Shown here: positions 38,101 through 45,384 of the stretch, in pieces | Layout: the number at the start of each line of letters is the position of its first letter | Numbering within the stretch: position 1 is the first letter of the stretch | Source of the DNA: JBFHFS01 sp041583495 | GTDB lineage: Bacteria > Bacteroidota > Bacteroidia > Bacteroidales > Marinilabiliaceae | Length of the DNA stretch: 64,000 nt | Reading direction: 5' to 3' | Assembly: GCA_041583495.1 (NCBI GenBank) | Contig: JBFHFS010000023.1 | Location: forward strand, 1-64,000 | The notes under the pieces: model-generated | The model's database searches: none | The model's input: the letters and a program-made list of their open reading frames with translations, nothing else | What the model was told of the DNA's origin: nothing | Position numbers and translations under genes: made by a program

Positions 38101-38812
38101 TGGCACCGCAGATTACCGAGCCGGCCAATTCGGTATGGGCATAACCCAAGGCTTTTCGGTCGCGCTTGATGTCGAGAGCCGTAACAACAATTTCAGGCAC
38201 CGGCAAATGATGTTCTACCAAAACCACGCGAAGATTCTTCAGATAACCTACCAAACGCATATGTTTTTCAAACCCGATATGCGAAAACGTTAAACGGCTT
38301 TCAGGCTTTACTTCAATAGAAAATTGCCCATCCACATTGGTAATAGTTCCCCGGGCACCGTCATCCAAAATAACATTGACACCCGGAATGGGTTGATTCA
38401 TAGCATCCAGAACAACACCGAAAACAGTCCGGACATTTCTGTCAAGCGAAGGAACCCCTATGGTCGAAGGGGTAAGTTGAAGCGGCTTTTTAAAAGAGGA
38501 AAAATCGGCAACCACAATTTGCTTTCCATAAATTTTATAGAAAACGCCCAAAGGTTGCAGCAAAAGGGTAAGTACCGTAGATAAACCAGCGTCTTTAACC
38601 TTTAATGAACACTTCTCTTCGAGATCCAAATGAAGGCTGTTGTAGATAAATACCCTTCCAGTTTCTTCTTCAATAGTGTCAAGGATATTTCCAAGAGGTT
38701 CCTCCCGAAGATCAAAAGACAACAGAGGCTCTTTCGACTGAGCGAAAAGGGTTCCAAAATAGGATAAAACAAGCATTACCAAAAAAGCCCGCAAAGATGA
38801 GTTTTTAATCAT
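35174..38812 (-). CDS. SusC/RagA-family receptor with N-terminal STN signalling domain (first pair)
   Basis: A 1212-aa TonB-dependent receptor. ATG 38810-38812 gives MIKNSSLRAFLVMLVLSYFG and a signal peptide ending near LFAQ; an upstream in-frame start would add 32 non-signal residues. An STN (secretin/TonB short N-terminal) domain follows at ~30-90 (SFDLREEPLGNILDTIEEE, YNSLHLDLEEKCSLKV), then a CarboxypepD_reg-like domain, the plug (VFVVDGIIMDN, ESVTILKGAAAAALYGSKAM) and the barrel. An STN domain is the hallmark of receptors that signal ligand occupancy to a FecR-type anti-sigma factor, and FecR and ECF sigma genes lie directly upstream. It should therefore be the sensor of this locus. Confidence 0.94.
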   Translation of the reverse strand: MIKNSSLRAFLVMLVLSYFGTLFAQSKEPLLSFDLREEPLGNILDTIEEETGRVFIYNSLHLDLEEKCSLKVKDAGLSTVLTLLLQPLGVFYKIYGKQIVVADFSSFKKPLQLTPSTIGVPSLDRNVRTVFGVVLDAMNQPIPGVNVILDDGARGTITNVDGQFSIEVKPESRLTFSHIGFEKHMRLVGYLKNLRVVLVEHHLPVPEIVVTALDIKRDRKALGYAHTELAGSVICGANSINPVTSLMGQTAGLEVQPTDGGVYGSSRITIRGNSTFRENNQPVFVVDGIIMDNSTGGGDEWGGLDWGNTLKSLNPDDFESVTILKGAAAAALYGSKAMNGVVLITSKKGKQKSGVGVNVSQTFHVKSVYAGPDFQDVYGAGTVAGYATYLEDRFAPSSGFRVNGLGDPMVNSTMLSFGPPMDENTLIRYRDGEWIHYGPHPDNYLETFRQGLYSNSHVSIKGMKEEVSFRLSYSRTQENGVYYRNNFLRDALSGNLSYELMKQIRATLLFSYTGSQLWNPPSGEVQQAFMTGELGRDYDASKWKKTYMASHGGIPSADNEDPNYQIPGHSIWYSYYEDIHYRFEQGSRLIGRLNGDLFPWLSYELTAGLNNYSIRLKDKEPGQGFNHKGGYYGVGNQQTKQKTYRLLLNTERALGFHSRLKITLGAELFDSDVWSNYSNSVGGLMEPGKFSLEYSIEEPETNEQVTEQLQTQSIFLSGEWDWKDQIYLTFTGRNDWSSTLAYADGSGTLGFCYPSLSAAWVFSDTFDLPSWLLFGKLRASVAQVGNGFSAFSINQWFELEGRLQTNGLTIPLITHNENYARSKDIRPERKRALEVGTELSFFKNRVQIDFSWYHENTYDQIITVSAPPESGVDYVVKNAGNILNDGVELSLQTVPFKGDDFQLSAGFYFTKNRNRVVTLAGGVTELVLENSPTYGNARTASVAIEGEPMGLLMSDAAPLLYTNGNNSSDEKNGWPVLRWDEYARGAYPLRSNQKRVVGNINPDFYGAVKLGLNFWNFVLSGLFDYKIGGDVVSYSNRYGMAYGLLEGSMKYRNEDYGGISWANSSGNLYNDGMIPQGVFESETVIDGQSVGNMSYKEAYEQGLVEPVHASFWHYYSNSWSTGVVDNNMVLENSYIGIRSVSLSYSFSGLLFKNLKVEGGSLTLFGRNLGYIYKSLPNNMHPFGIRSNRAAASHEWGLSPYLRTIGLALTLNF

Positions 38813-39133
38813 AACACCAGTTAATTCCCTCATACCTGTTTCATCAGAAAACGCCAATTTCCCTCCAGCATAATGGGATTTTGTCTTAAAATAAAGAAAC
38901 ACACCCAAAATTAGCTAAAAAACGTAAATATTTAATTTTTATTTTAATATTCACACCAACTGCCCCCCAAATTTCCAGAACCTTATTAATTAATGGGGAC
39001 TTTCCCTTGAACAATCGGAAGCCGAAACGAAAGAGACTCTAAATACCCTGTTTATAAAATAAAGAAGACAGGCCACTCATAATAAATTGAAAAAATCCAA
39101 CACCTCATGTTCTGTCCGAGTCCAAAACTTTAC
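38813..39133. promoter_or_regulatory. Upstream region of the STN-SusC gene
   Basis: A 321-bp AT-rich gap between the FecR terminator and the SusC start; it should contain the ECF-sigma-dependent promoter of the receptor operon. I see no certain promoter boxes. The 20-bp direct repeat of the second SusC gap does not occur here. Confidence 0.4.
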
Positions 39134-39158
39134 AAAAAAAGCGCAACCGAAGCTGCGC
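39134..39158 (-). terminator. Terminator of the sigma/FecR operon (UUCG tetraloop)
   Basis: Read on the minus strand, GCGCAGC-UUCG-GUUGCGC forms a 7-bp stem (one G-U pair) with a stable UUCG loop, followed by seven U's (39134-39140). It lies 55 bp after the fecR stop and separates the regulator genes from the receptor operon. Confidence 0.85.
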
Positions 39159-39213
39159 CCTGACTCGTACCGATCCGTTTTTTTTAAGAGTCCATTCTCG
39201 CCAGTAAAGAAGT

Positions 39214-40404
39214 TTACAGTAGTTCAATGGTTGTACCACTTATCTTATACTTAAGACCGGAAAGGTCACATAAAACCTGAATGGCAGTTTCGTAATCCGG
39301 AAGCAACAACAATTTGCCTGAGACCAGGGTTGTTTGAGCCAGTTGGTCGCTTACTATAAAATGAAGGTTATAATACCGTGATAACTTTTGGGTAATAGCC
39401 CTAATGGAATGATTGTTAAACAACAAATACCCATCCTTCCAGCTGGTATATTCAGCGGTATTCACTTCTGAAACACGAATATTTTTATCCCCCAAACCAA
39501 ATTCACTTTTTTGCCCCGGCACCAACAAAACCTTTCCTCCTAAAAGCAAACTCCTTTGTTCAACCAATAAGGATCCGGATTCAAGAACGGACACATCCCC
39601 GGAGGAATCATCGGATGTATTAATATTAAAGGTGGTTCCCAGCACTTTATAACTCATTTTTCGTGTCATCACAACGAAGGGTTTGGATTTATCGCTGGTC
39701 ACATCGAAATACCCTTCACCGGTTAAAAACACCTCCCGGTTAGAGGCCGACTCAAAAGAGTTGGGGAATACCAACCGGGAACCGGCGTTGAGCCAGACCC
39801 GGGTGCCGTCACTAAGCACAACACTGGCCGTTTTCCCAAAGGGAACCAACAACCGGTTAAGAGCAGATTTTTCCTCTACCGCCGAGGGTATCAGGGTTTT
39901 ATTACCGTCGAAAAGCATCCCCCGTTGGCGCGAAAGCACCTCCAGAGTGGATTGAACCAAATCGCTCCGAATCAACGTTCCTTCACTGGTTACCAAAGTG
40001 GTGCTCAAGCCGTTAGGCAACTCTTCCATAGACAACAAAGTGTCTATTTCACTTTGATTCTTATAAAAATTGAACAATCCTGTACCCAGAACAACCAACA
40101 ATAAAATAGCTGCGGCGGCCGAAGAGATGCCCACCCACATTCGAAGAACCGGTTTTTTATTTCTTTTGAATTCCGATCCGTTTTTCAATGTCTCCGAAAA
40201 GCTCTGCCATTTAGCGTCTAATCTCAACTGATCTTCGTCCTCCTGAATACTTCCCAAACGACGCAAAGCCTCGCTGTCAATATCCTCATGCGACAATTGA
40301 CCATTTTCCAGCATACGACCCATAAGCCGAAGGTCTTCACGGGAACATTTGCCGGAAACATAAGCCTGCAACAATCGTTTCTTATCGATCTCTAAATCTT
40401 CCAT
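39214..40404 (-). CDS. FecR-family anti-sigma factor
   Basis: A 396-aa inner-membrane protein. The cytoplasmic N-terminus (~1-88) should bind the ECF sigma factor. A single transmembrane segment is at ~89-110 (ISSAAAAILLLVVLGTGLF). The periplasmic part contains a FecR domain (LLVPFGKTASVVLSDGTRVW near 185, FPNSFESASNREVFLTGEGYFD, FNINTSDDSSGDVSVLESGS) and a DUF4974-type C-terminal domain (LSRYYNLHF to the end) that contacts the receptor STN domain. It lies 80 bp after the sigma gene and has its own terminator. In the known Fec-type circuits, ligand-loaded receptor relieves FecR inhibition of sigma. Confidence 0.93.
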   Translation of the reverse strand: MEDLEIDKKRLLQAYVSGKCSREDLRLMGRMLENGQLSHEDIDSEALRRLGSIQEDEDQLRLDAKWQSFSETLKNGSEFKRNKKPVLRMWVGISSAAAAILLLVVLGTGLFNFYKNQSEIDTLLSMEELPNGLSTTLVTSEGTLIRSDLVQSTLEVLSRQRGMLFDGNKTLIPSAVEEKSALNRLLVPFGKTASVVLSDGTRVWLNAGSRLVFPNSFESASNREVFLTGEGYFDVTSDKSKPFVVMTRKMSYKVLGTTFNINTSDDSSGDVSVLESGSLLVEQRSLLLGGKVLLVPGQKSEFGLGDKNIRVSEVNTAEYTSWKDGYLLFNNHSIRAITQKLSRYYNLHFIVSDQLAQTTLVSGKLLLLPDYETAIQVLCDLSGLKYKISGTTIELL

Positions 40405-40484
40405 TCTTTTTATAGTATCCTTGTATATTAATACAATCCATCTTTTAAAACCCCCACCACCACACCTACCTTTTTAATGTTTAT

Positions 40485-41093
40485 TCACAATCTAATTCCA
40501 ATAAACAATATTGCCAGAATCCACACCATGGCCCTGGCTGCTTTAACATAACTGTTAATAAACTTGTTGGCCTTGGTAATATGCCGTTCCACCCCTTTTA
40601 ACGAAATCCCCTCCGAACGGGCCACTTCCTGGTTTTTTAAGCCCTCTATTTTACACATTGTATAAACCTTTTTTCTTCGGGGAGGTAACTGATTGATAGC
40701 CTCGTGCACCATGTTAATCAAGACTCCGTGAGGATCTGAATCACCATTCTGCTCATCTTCAAAATCAAACCGGTAGAACCGTTCTATGATTTCGTCGTGT
40801 AGCAAAAAATCGACAAACTTATCATGGATTTTTCGGTGTTTCAGCTCATTCAGACATTTGTTTCTTACTGTAGTGAAGAGAAAGGCTTTCAGGGATTGGG
40901 CTGGATTAATTCCGTTCCGCGTAGTCCATATCTGATAAAAAGATTCCTGCACAATGTCCTCACACACATCCACCTCGGCCAGAAACAAACGAGCATACCT
41001 GACCAACCGTTCGAAGTTTATTTTATAAAACCCTTCGAACGCAATCAAATCGCCTTCTCTTATTAAATGCTCCTGGTTATTATTCTGCGACAT
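40485..41093 (-). CDS. ECF RNA polymerase sigma factor (FecI-like) with hydrophobic C-terminal tail
   Basis: A 202-aa sigma-70 family ECF factor. Region 2 lies at ~20-90 (RLVRYARLFLAEVDVCEDIVQESFYQIW) read in two parts around LAEVD, and region 4 at ~133-175 (LPPRRKKVYTMCKIEGLKN followed by QEVARSEGISLKGVERH). The protein ends with the hydrophobic segment AMVWILAILFIGIRL, long enough to touch or span the membrane. ATG 41091-41093 is chosen over a TTG one codon upstream. It lies directly upstream of fecR and should drive the STN-SusC/SusD operon. Its start is 21 bp after the YdcF-like stop, so the two may share a transcript. Confidence 0.93.
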   Translation of the reverse strand: MSQNNNQEHLIREGDLIAFEGFYKINFERLVRYARLFLAEVDVCEDIVQESFYQIWTTRNGINPAQSLKAFLFTTVRNKCLNELKHRKIHDKFVDFLLHDEIIERFYRFDFEDEQNGDSDPHGVLINMVHEAINQLPPRRKKVYTMCKIEGLKNQEVARSEGISLKGVERHITKANKFINSYVKAARAMVWILAILFIGIRL

Positions 41094-41114
41094 CAAGGCC
41101 TGTTTTCAAAACCT

Positions 41115-41876
41115 TCAAATATAATCATTCAGCCAATAGGCACCAAAACCAACCCATTCCTGAAACAATAGCTGCCATTGTCCAATAATTACCGGGGAGG
41201 GAATCACAAAATCACGCCATGTTGGGGGGCGCACACTTGCCAGGGGGTCGGCAGGATAAACCTCTACAGAGAATCCTGCTTTCTCGAAACAAGCCCTTGC
41301 CCGGCGCATATGGAAGGCCGAGGTGACCAGAAGAATATTTTTTTCCAGACCCTCTTTTTCAAAAAGAGAAGCCGTAAAAGCTGCATTTTCCCTGGTATTT
41401 CGCGATGCTGACTCGACCAAAATACGACCCTTGGTCCAATCAAAGCCCTTCAGATATCGATCCAATAACTCGCCCTCAGAAAGCTGATTGCCGAAGAGTT
41501 CACCACTACCACCCGAAATGATGAGGGTATCCACCTCATGGGTGGTTAAAAGCCACAGACTTTGAAACAGACGATCGGCGCTTTGTCCAAACCGGGGTAA
41601 CCCGGTGACCTTATTCTCTGAGGCCATCCCACCCAGAACAACCGCCTTGGTATATCGGGAATGCAGAGACGAGGGAGCCACCGGTGCCACCTCCCACAAA
41701 TCCGCAGCCTGTTGAAACAAAAAACTATTCGAAAAAAAAAGCAACAATGCGATGGAAGCGAATCGAAGCCTCCCCCTATTGCGACCTTTGACAAAACGAG
41801 CGGCCAACATCAAAAAAAGCGCCCAAATAAAGGGCGAAAGAATCACATTCAGCAACTTCGACAAGACAAAAAACAT
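41115..41876 (-). CDS. YdcF/ElyC-like DUF218 membrane protein
   Basis: A 253-aa protein with two N-terminal hydrophobic segments (LSPFIWALFLMLAA and FASIALLLFFSNSFLF). They are followed by a periplasmic DUF218 domain containing AVVLGGMASENK, IISGGSGELFGNQ, ESASRNTRENAAFTA and VTSAFHMRRARACFEKAGF, the typical family order. The ElyC/SanA/YdcF group is tied to envelope integrity and late peptidoglycan or undecaprenyl-carrier steps, but the reaction is not established. The start is the ATG at 41874-41876, two codons inside a longer TTG frame. Only 21 bp separates it from the ECF sigma gene downstream. Confidence 0.88.
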   Translation of the reverse strand: MFFVLSKLLNVILSPFIWALFLMLAARFVKGRNRGRLRFASIALLLFFSNSFLFQQAADLWEVAPVAPSSLHSRYTKAVVLGGMASENKVTGLPRFGQSADRLFQSLWLLTTHEVDTLIISGGSGELFGNQLSEGELLDRYLKGFDWTKGRILVESASRNTRENAAFTASLFEKEGLEKNILLVTSAFHMRRARACFEKAGFSVEVYPADPLASVRPPTWRDFVIPSPVIIGQWQLLFQEWVGFGAYWLNDYI

Positions 41877-42157
41877 AGGCAAATGATAGAAGATAAAAAA
41901 ATTAAATCCTCAAATGTACTTAGAGTCTGTTGAAAAAAAGTTTTGTAATAAAAAAAAAGTCCAACCCTCTCAGGATATCTTATCTTCAGGGGGTTAACCC
42001 GATTCGTCTGAGTTCACGCCGAAGCCAACGTTTATTCAAACTTAACCTTCGATGGAAATCCGGATGACAAAGGCGGCAGACCTTGAATCTGAATAACCTC
42101 CGGTGAAACCGCAGGTCAGACTAAACCAGCTGCCCGGAACCCCAAAGTGGATTCAAT
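41877..42157. other. Non-coding gap upstream of the nitroreductase gene
   Basis: No gene is visible in this stretch. A poly-A rich patch (41930-41960) is followed by about 200 bp of mixed-composition sequence resembling no feature I recognise, running into the dispersed repeat copy at 42158. Confidence 0.4.
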
Positions 42158-42260
42158 AAATGTAAGGTTTTCACTTGAATATAGAAAAGCCCACCTATTC
42201 TAAGATCCGCCAAATACCCGGGATAAGAAAAGCAATACTTCGTTGCTCACATTTCGCTCA
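42158..42260 (+). repeat. Dispersed repeat, copy A
   Basis: This ~100-bp element shares ordered blocks with an inverted copy at 45180-45275: AAATGTAAGGTTTTCAC (42158-42174, 16 of 17 identical), GAAAAGCCCAC (42184-42194), ATACCCGGGATAA (42214-42226) and CGTTGC.CTCA (42241-42249). Spacers between the blocks differ in length, so the copies are diverged. Confidence 0.55.
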
Positions 42261-42276
42261 TCTTAGATAAAAAAGA

Positions 42277-42309
42277 AAGCCTCTGCCTTTTTGGTTTTGG
42301 CAGAGGCTT
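42277..42309. repeat. 11-bp hairpin overlapping the nitroreductase promoter
   Basis: AAGCCTCTGCC (42277-42287) pairs perfectly with GGCAGAGGCTT (42299-42309) around an 11-nt T/G loop. On the minus strand it is followed by TCTTTTTT, so it would act as a terminator for transcription running leftward. On the plus strand its right arm overlaps the -33/-7 spacer of a good promoter. Confidence 0.65.
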
Positions 42310-42327
42310 ATACATTTTATATTTTTG
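42296..42327 (+). promoter_or_regulatory. Promoter of the nitroreductase gene
   Basis: TTTG (42296-42299), 20-nt spacer, TATTTTTG (42320-42327): a full match to the Bacteroidota housekeeping pattern TTTG-N19/20-TAnnTTTG. The start codon lies 22 bp downstream. Confidence 0.65.
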
Positions 42328-42349
42328 AACAACCCAAAAAACTGCTGCT

Positions 42350-42865
42350 ATGGATTTTAAAGCGCTTATAGAGAAGAGACATTCAACCAGAGATTTTAAC
42401 CCCGAAAAGCTTCCCGAAAGTCTGCTGCTCGAGGTGCTGGATGCAGGTCGAATGGCCCCTTCGGCGGCCAACTTACAACCCTGGCTCTTCATTGTTGTAA
42501 ACAACGACGAAACACTACAGTCGCTCCGGGAAGCTTATCCCCGGGATTGGTTTGCCACTGCCCCACAGGTAATTGTGATTTGTTCCGACCTTCAACAATC
42601 CTGGAAAAGGGCATTGGATCAAAAAGACCATGCCGACATAGATGTGGCCATTGCCACCGACCATATAACCCTCCGGGCGGCCGAAATGGGCCTTGGCACC
42701 TGTTGGGTTTGTAATTTCAACCCGGCCAGGGTTTCTAACACCCTTCAGCTGCCAGCTCATATCCAACCCGTGGTATTACTGCCTATTGGGTGGCCTCAGA
42801 AGGTCTCCGCTCCCGGCAAAAACCGCAAGCCGATGACCGACATCACCCGGTTTAACGGATATTGA
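42350..42865 (+). CDS. Nitroreductase-family FMN oxidoreductase
   Basis: A 171-aa short member of the nitroreductase fold. It shows the FMN-binding N-terminus EKRHSTRDFNPEKLP, the APSAANLQPW segment near residue 43, a helix with DVAIATDHITLRAAEMGLG near 98-116 and LLPIGWPQK near 140. Such enzymes reduce nitro compounds, quinones or flavins with NAD(P)H as homodimers; the natural substrate is unknown. The last 14 bp overlap tail-to-tail with the minus-strand DUF6588-like gene. It has its own well-formed promoter. Confidence 0.92.
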   Translation: MDFKALIEKRHSTRDFNPEKLPESLLLEVLDAGRMAPSAANLQPWLFIVVNNDETLQSLREAYPRDWFATAPQVIVICSDLQQSWKRALDQKDHADIDVAIATDHITLRAAEMGLGTCWVCNFNPARVSNTLQLPAHIQPVVLLPIGWPQKVSAPGKNRKPMTDITRFNGY

Positions 42866-43841
42866 TACCCACCCCGGCAGTGATCGTTGAATAGTCCCCA
42901 ACGGTGTAGTCGCCATGCAGAGATAAAAATCCGAGACGTATCCGCATTCCGGCATTGAAGTCTAGGCCGTTGATTTTATACGATAACGACAAAGGATCTT
43001 TCTGCATCGAGGAGGAGCCTCCTATTTCGTATTCCCCGTTGAGGTCAATATCGCTGGTAGCGGAACCATAACCTACACCGGTATAAAAAGAGATCACCGG
43101 GAAGTTTGCCCCGATCAGCAAACGTGAAGTAAGAGCACTGGAGGCAATCACCAATTCGTTATCGGGATTGGAATCCTCCATGGGAATATTGCTCTTAAGA
43201 TTGGTATAACCAACCAAAGCCGATAGCTGAAGGAAAGGAACCCGCTTGACAAAAGGAATGTAATCCTTTAAACTGTGTTTCAATCCAAAACCGTAGAGGC
43301 CAACCGAACCCACATCTCCAACATCCATCTTGGGAATAAGGCGCACCATCACCTCACTATGAAAAGGCAGCCCTACGCCAACCTGAACCATGGGAGCGGG
43401 TAAAATATCAAAGCCAGCCCCGTTGGGGAGTGTAAAAGCAGCATATTCCCCTCCGGAAGTTTTTGGCTGAAGTGAGGGAAGCATGGATTCTTCAAATTCT
43501 CCGGCCATGTTAGGGGCTATCTTAGGACCTGAGACGTACTCAAAATCCTGAAGATCAAGGGAGCTAACGTCAAAACTGGTTTTCGACGAAGGCGTCATGG
43601 TGGCCATCACACTCAGGGTAATATCGAACCCACCCACCCCATGAACCTTGGCCGTATTGTACCATCCGCCATTGAGTGATTTTCCCAACATCTCACCAAA
43701 GGGCTGAAGGTAAGCTTTGGACAGGACCCGGGCATCCTGAAGCCCTGCGCTCAAAAAGCCATCCACATCGTCCTGAGCTGCCATCGGAAAGGTCAACATT
43801 AAAGCGAATATCGCGACAAAACTCTTTTTTAAAATTTTCAT
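42852..43841 (-). CDS. DUF6588-like outer membrane beta-barrel protein
   Basis: A 329-aa secreted protein with a signal peptide (FVAIFALMLTFPMAAQ). After the signal, VDGFLSAGLQDARVLSKAYLQPFGEMLGKSLNGGWYNTA matches the start of the Bacteroidota DUF6588 family in my judgement; it is quoted here in two halves joined at KAYLQ. The C-terminal two thirds alternate polar and hydrophobic residues with aromatic strand ends (FNAGMRIRLGFLSLHGDYTVG), as in a small outer-membrane beta-barrel. No function is established. It follows the SPOR-like gene by 28 bp and probably forms an operon with it. Confidence 0.78.
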   Translation of the reverse strand: MKILKKSFVAIFALMLTFPMAAQDDVDGFLSAGLQDARVLSKAYLQPFGEMLGKSLNGGWYNTAKVHGVGGFDITLSVMATMTPSSKTSFDVSSLDLQDFEYVSGPKIAPNMAGEFEESMLPSLQPKTSGGEYAAFTLPNGAGFDILPAPMVQVGVGLPFHSEVMVRLIPKMDVGDVGSVGLYGFGLKHSLKDYIPFVKRVPFLQLSALVGYTNLKSNIPMEDSNPDNELVIASSALTSRLLIGANFPVISFYTGVGYGSATSDIDLNGEYEIGGSSSMQKDPLSLSYKINGLDFNAGMRIRLGFLSLHGDYTVGDYSTITAGVGINIR

Positions 43842-43869
43842 AGCTCCTATTTTTGATTTTGGTTAAATT

Positions 43870-44910
43870 CTATTGTTTACTCTTCAAATATTTCAATGCT
43901 TCTGCAATAGTGACACGCTGATTGTGGCTGTATGCCACAATAAAACCCTTTACTTTCTCCCGGCTCATCGCCTGTTTGGCCTCCTCAAGCGTTAAGAACT
44001 CACCAAAGGAATAGCGGTACCAACCACTTCCCAGTCGCTCCACAACAGCTGTTTCTCCACTGTAAGCAGCTCGTATTTGAGCCTGGGTTAATGGAACCCG
44101 GCTGGCCAGGAACTGGATAGAAAAAAACACTTCAGGCTCAACGCTATCGGGCACTACCACCCATTCCTTCTTTTCAATGGGTTGTTGAGCCTCCTCCTTC
44201 AATTCGGTAGAATCCACGGCTGCCTCCTCCTTAACTTTCAAGGAATCGGAAGCTCCCTTCAATACCATTGGTAAGGCGGTTTGCGTTGGCAAACGCTTTT
44301 CCTCTCCCCAAGGCTCATCTGCCACCTCTGCTGGTTCAAACTGTTCATCTGCCAGGTTCACTGTTTCCAGCTTACAAACATTCTTAAGAACAGATGAGAG
44401 AATACCCAGGGCCTTCATCTCCGATTTCGCTGCATCCTCAAACATCTCTAAAGAAGAAGTGCGAAAAGATAGGTTCTCAGCTTTTCTTCTGATGACTTCT
44501 GCATCCTTAAAATGTTGTTTCACTTGCTGCTCCACCCCCCTGTAACACGCATAACACTCGTGCCGGAGCACCTTAACTAAAATTCTGTATTGCAAACGAT
44601 GAGCATCTTCAATATACGTCCCTGCTTTTCGTTGCAACCGTTGCCTGTGTTCCTGCAACCTTGAATCCTTTAACTTGCCCGAGGTTCCTTCAGCTTCATT
44701 CTGGTTCAGTTGGGCCTGTAATTCCCCGGCTTTATCAAACAGTTTCTCTCCTTTACGCAGAAACGAAACCGCCTGTTTCAATTTTTTTTGATATTTGGCC
44801 GGCAACAGCTCTTCCGACACCACCATTCCATGAGGTGACTGGGCAACTATCAGAACCGGACAAAGCCACCCCAGAACAAAAAAAACACTGAAGAACAACA
44901 CTTTATTCAT
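43870..44910 (-). CDS. Secreted coiled-coil protein with SPOR-like C-terminus
   Basis: A 346-aa envelope protein with a signal peptide (VLFFSVFFVLGWLCPVLIVAQ). Residues ~35-190 are rich in charged and Gln residues and predicted helical or coiled (AVSFLRKGEKLFDKAGELQA), with a CYAC motif near 116. A low-complexity acidic linker (~190-260) follows. The C-terminal ~80 residues (FFSIQFLASRVPL, VVERLGSGWYRYSFGEF, EEAKQAMSREKVKGFIVAY) resemble a SPOR peptidoglycan-binding domain. It may anchor to septal or lateral peptidoglycan and partner with the co-transcribed outer-membrane protein. It is the first gene of that pair. Confidence 0.75.
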   Translation of the reverse strand: MNKVLFFSVFFVLGWLCPVLIVAQSPHGMVVSEELLPAKYQKKLKQAVSFLRKGEKLFDKAGELQAQLNQNEAEGTSGKLKDSRLQEHRQRLQRKAGTYIEDAHRLQYRILVKVLRHECYACYRGVEQQVKQHFKDAEVIRRKAENLSFRTSSLEMFEDAAKSEMKALGILSSVLKNVCKLETVNLADEQFEPAEVADEPWGEEKRLPTQTALPMVLKGASDSLKVKEEAAVDSTELKEEAQQPIEKKEWVVVPDSVEPEVFFSIQFLASRVPLTQAQIRAAYSGETAVVERLGSGWYRYSFGEFLTLEEAKQAMSREKVKGFIVAYSHNQRVTIAEALKYLKSKQ

Positions 44911-45179
44911 AGACCTAAAAATAACACAACATTAGCATCTTTCTCAATCAAAGTTAACACCATATTGGATGGAATGGTAGAGAGCCAAGATAAAAAACGA
45001 TGAAAATATAATCTCATAGTAAAACCCGGCAAGTAAAAGAGCTACCCTCCCAATCCTCCCGACGGGGCTTCAGGCAACCCTTTGAAAAGCATCCCCTGAG
45101 ATATAAATTAAGAATTATCACACCAAATTGTTCTAAAAACCACTAATTTTGAGGGCAAAATATCTTTTACCTGGTGGAG

Positions 45180-45275
45180 CGCTATGAGCGCAACGAGACA
45201 TCGCTCCACTTTGCATTAACCCAGGTATAGGAAATGTTGGCTTTTCACCATAACCCGGGTAAAAACCTTACATTT
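45180..45275 (-). repeat. Dispersed repeat, copy B (inverted relative to copy A)
   Basis: Read on the minus strand from 45275, AAATGTAAGGTTTTTAC, GAAAAGCCAAC, ATACCTGGGTTAA and CGTTGCGCTCA occur in the same order as in copy A at 42158-42260. The left part overlaps a stem made of GTGGAGCG (45174-45181) and CGCTCCAC (45202-45209). The two copies flank the nitroreductase, DUF6588 and SPOR-like genes in inverted orientation. Confidence 0.55.
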
Positions 45276-45283
45276 TCCGGATC

Positions 45284-45306
45284 AATTGAGCGAGAATCGC
45301 TCAATT
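45284..45306. repeat. Perfect 10-bp hairpin upstream of the M3 peptidase gene
   Basis: AATTGAGCGA and TCGCTCAATT enclose a GAA loop; TTAGTTTTTAATC follows on the plus strand. It lies about 80 bp before the peptidase start. It may terminate read-through arriving from the left, or be part of the repeat element. Confidence 0.6.
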
Positions 45307-45384
45307 TAGTTTTTAATCGAAGTATGAAACAATAATGACTGCCCGGTTTTGTGCAGGTTTTCTAACAAAAAAAATCGGAAACAC

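Larger units (their letters stand above)
44911..45384. other. Divergent gap with dispersed repeat copy B and hairpins
   Basis: A 474-bp gap between the minus-strand SPOR-like gene and the plus-strand M3 peptidase gene. It contains the second repeat copy (45180-45275), a nested inverted repeat (ACCTGG/CCAGGT outside GTGGAGCG/CGCTCCAC, 45169-45226) and a perfect 10-bp hairpin at 45284-45306. I see no coding sequence in it. Confidence 0.6.

Noticed and set aside
41930..42157. Search for a riboswitch or small RNA upstream of the nitroreductase gene
   Set aside because: No TPP, cobalamin, SAM or FMN motif could be recognised, and no consistent fold was seen beyond the hairpin at 42277-42309.
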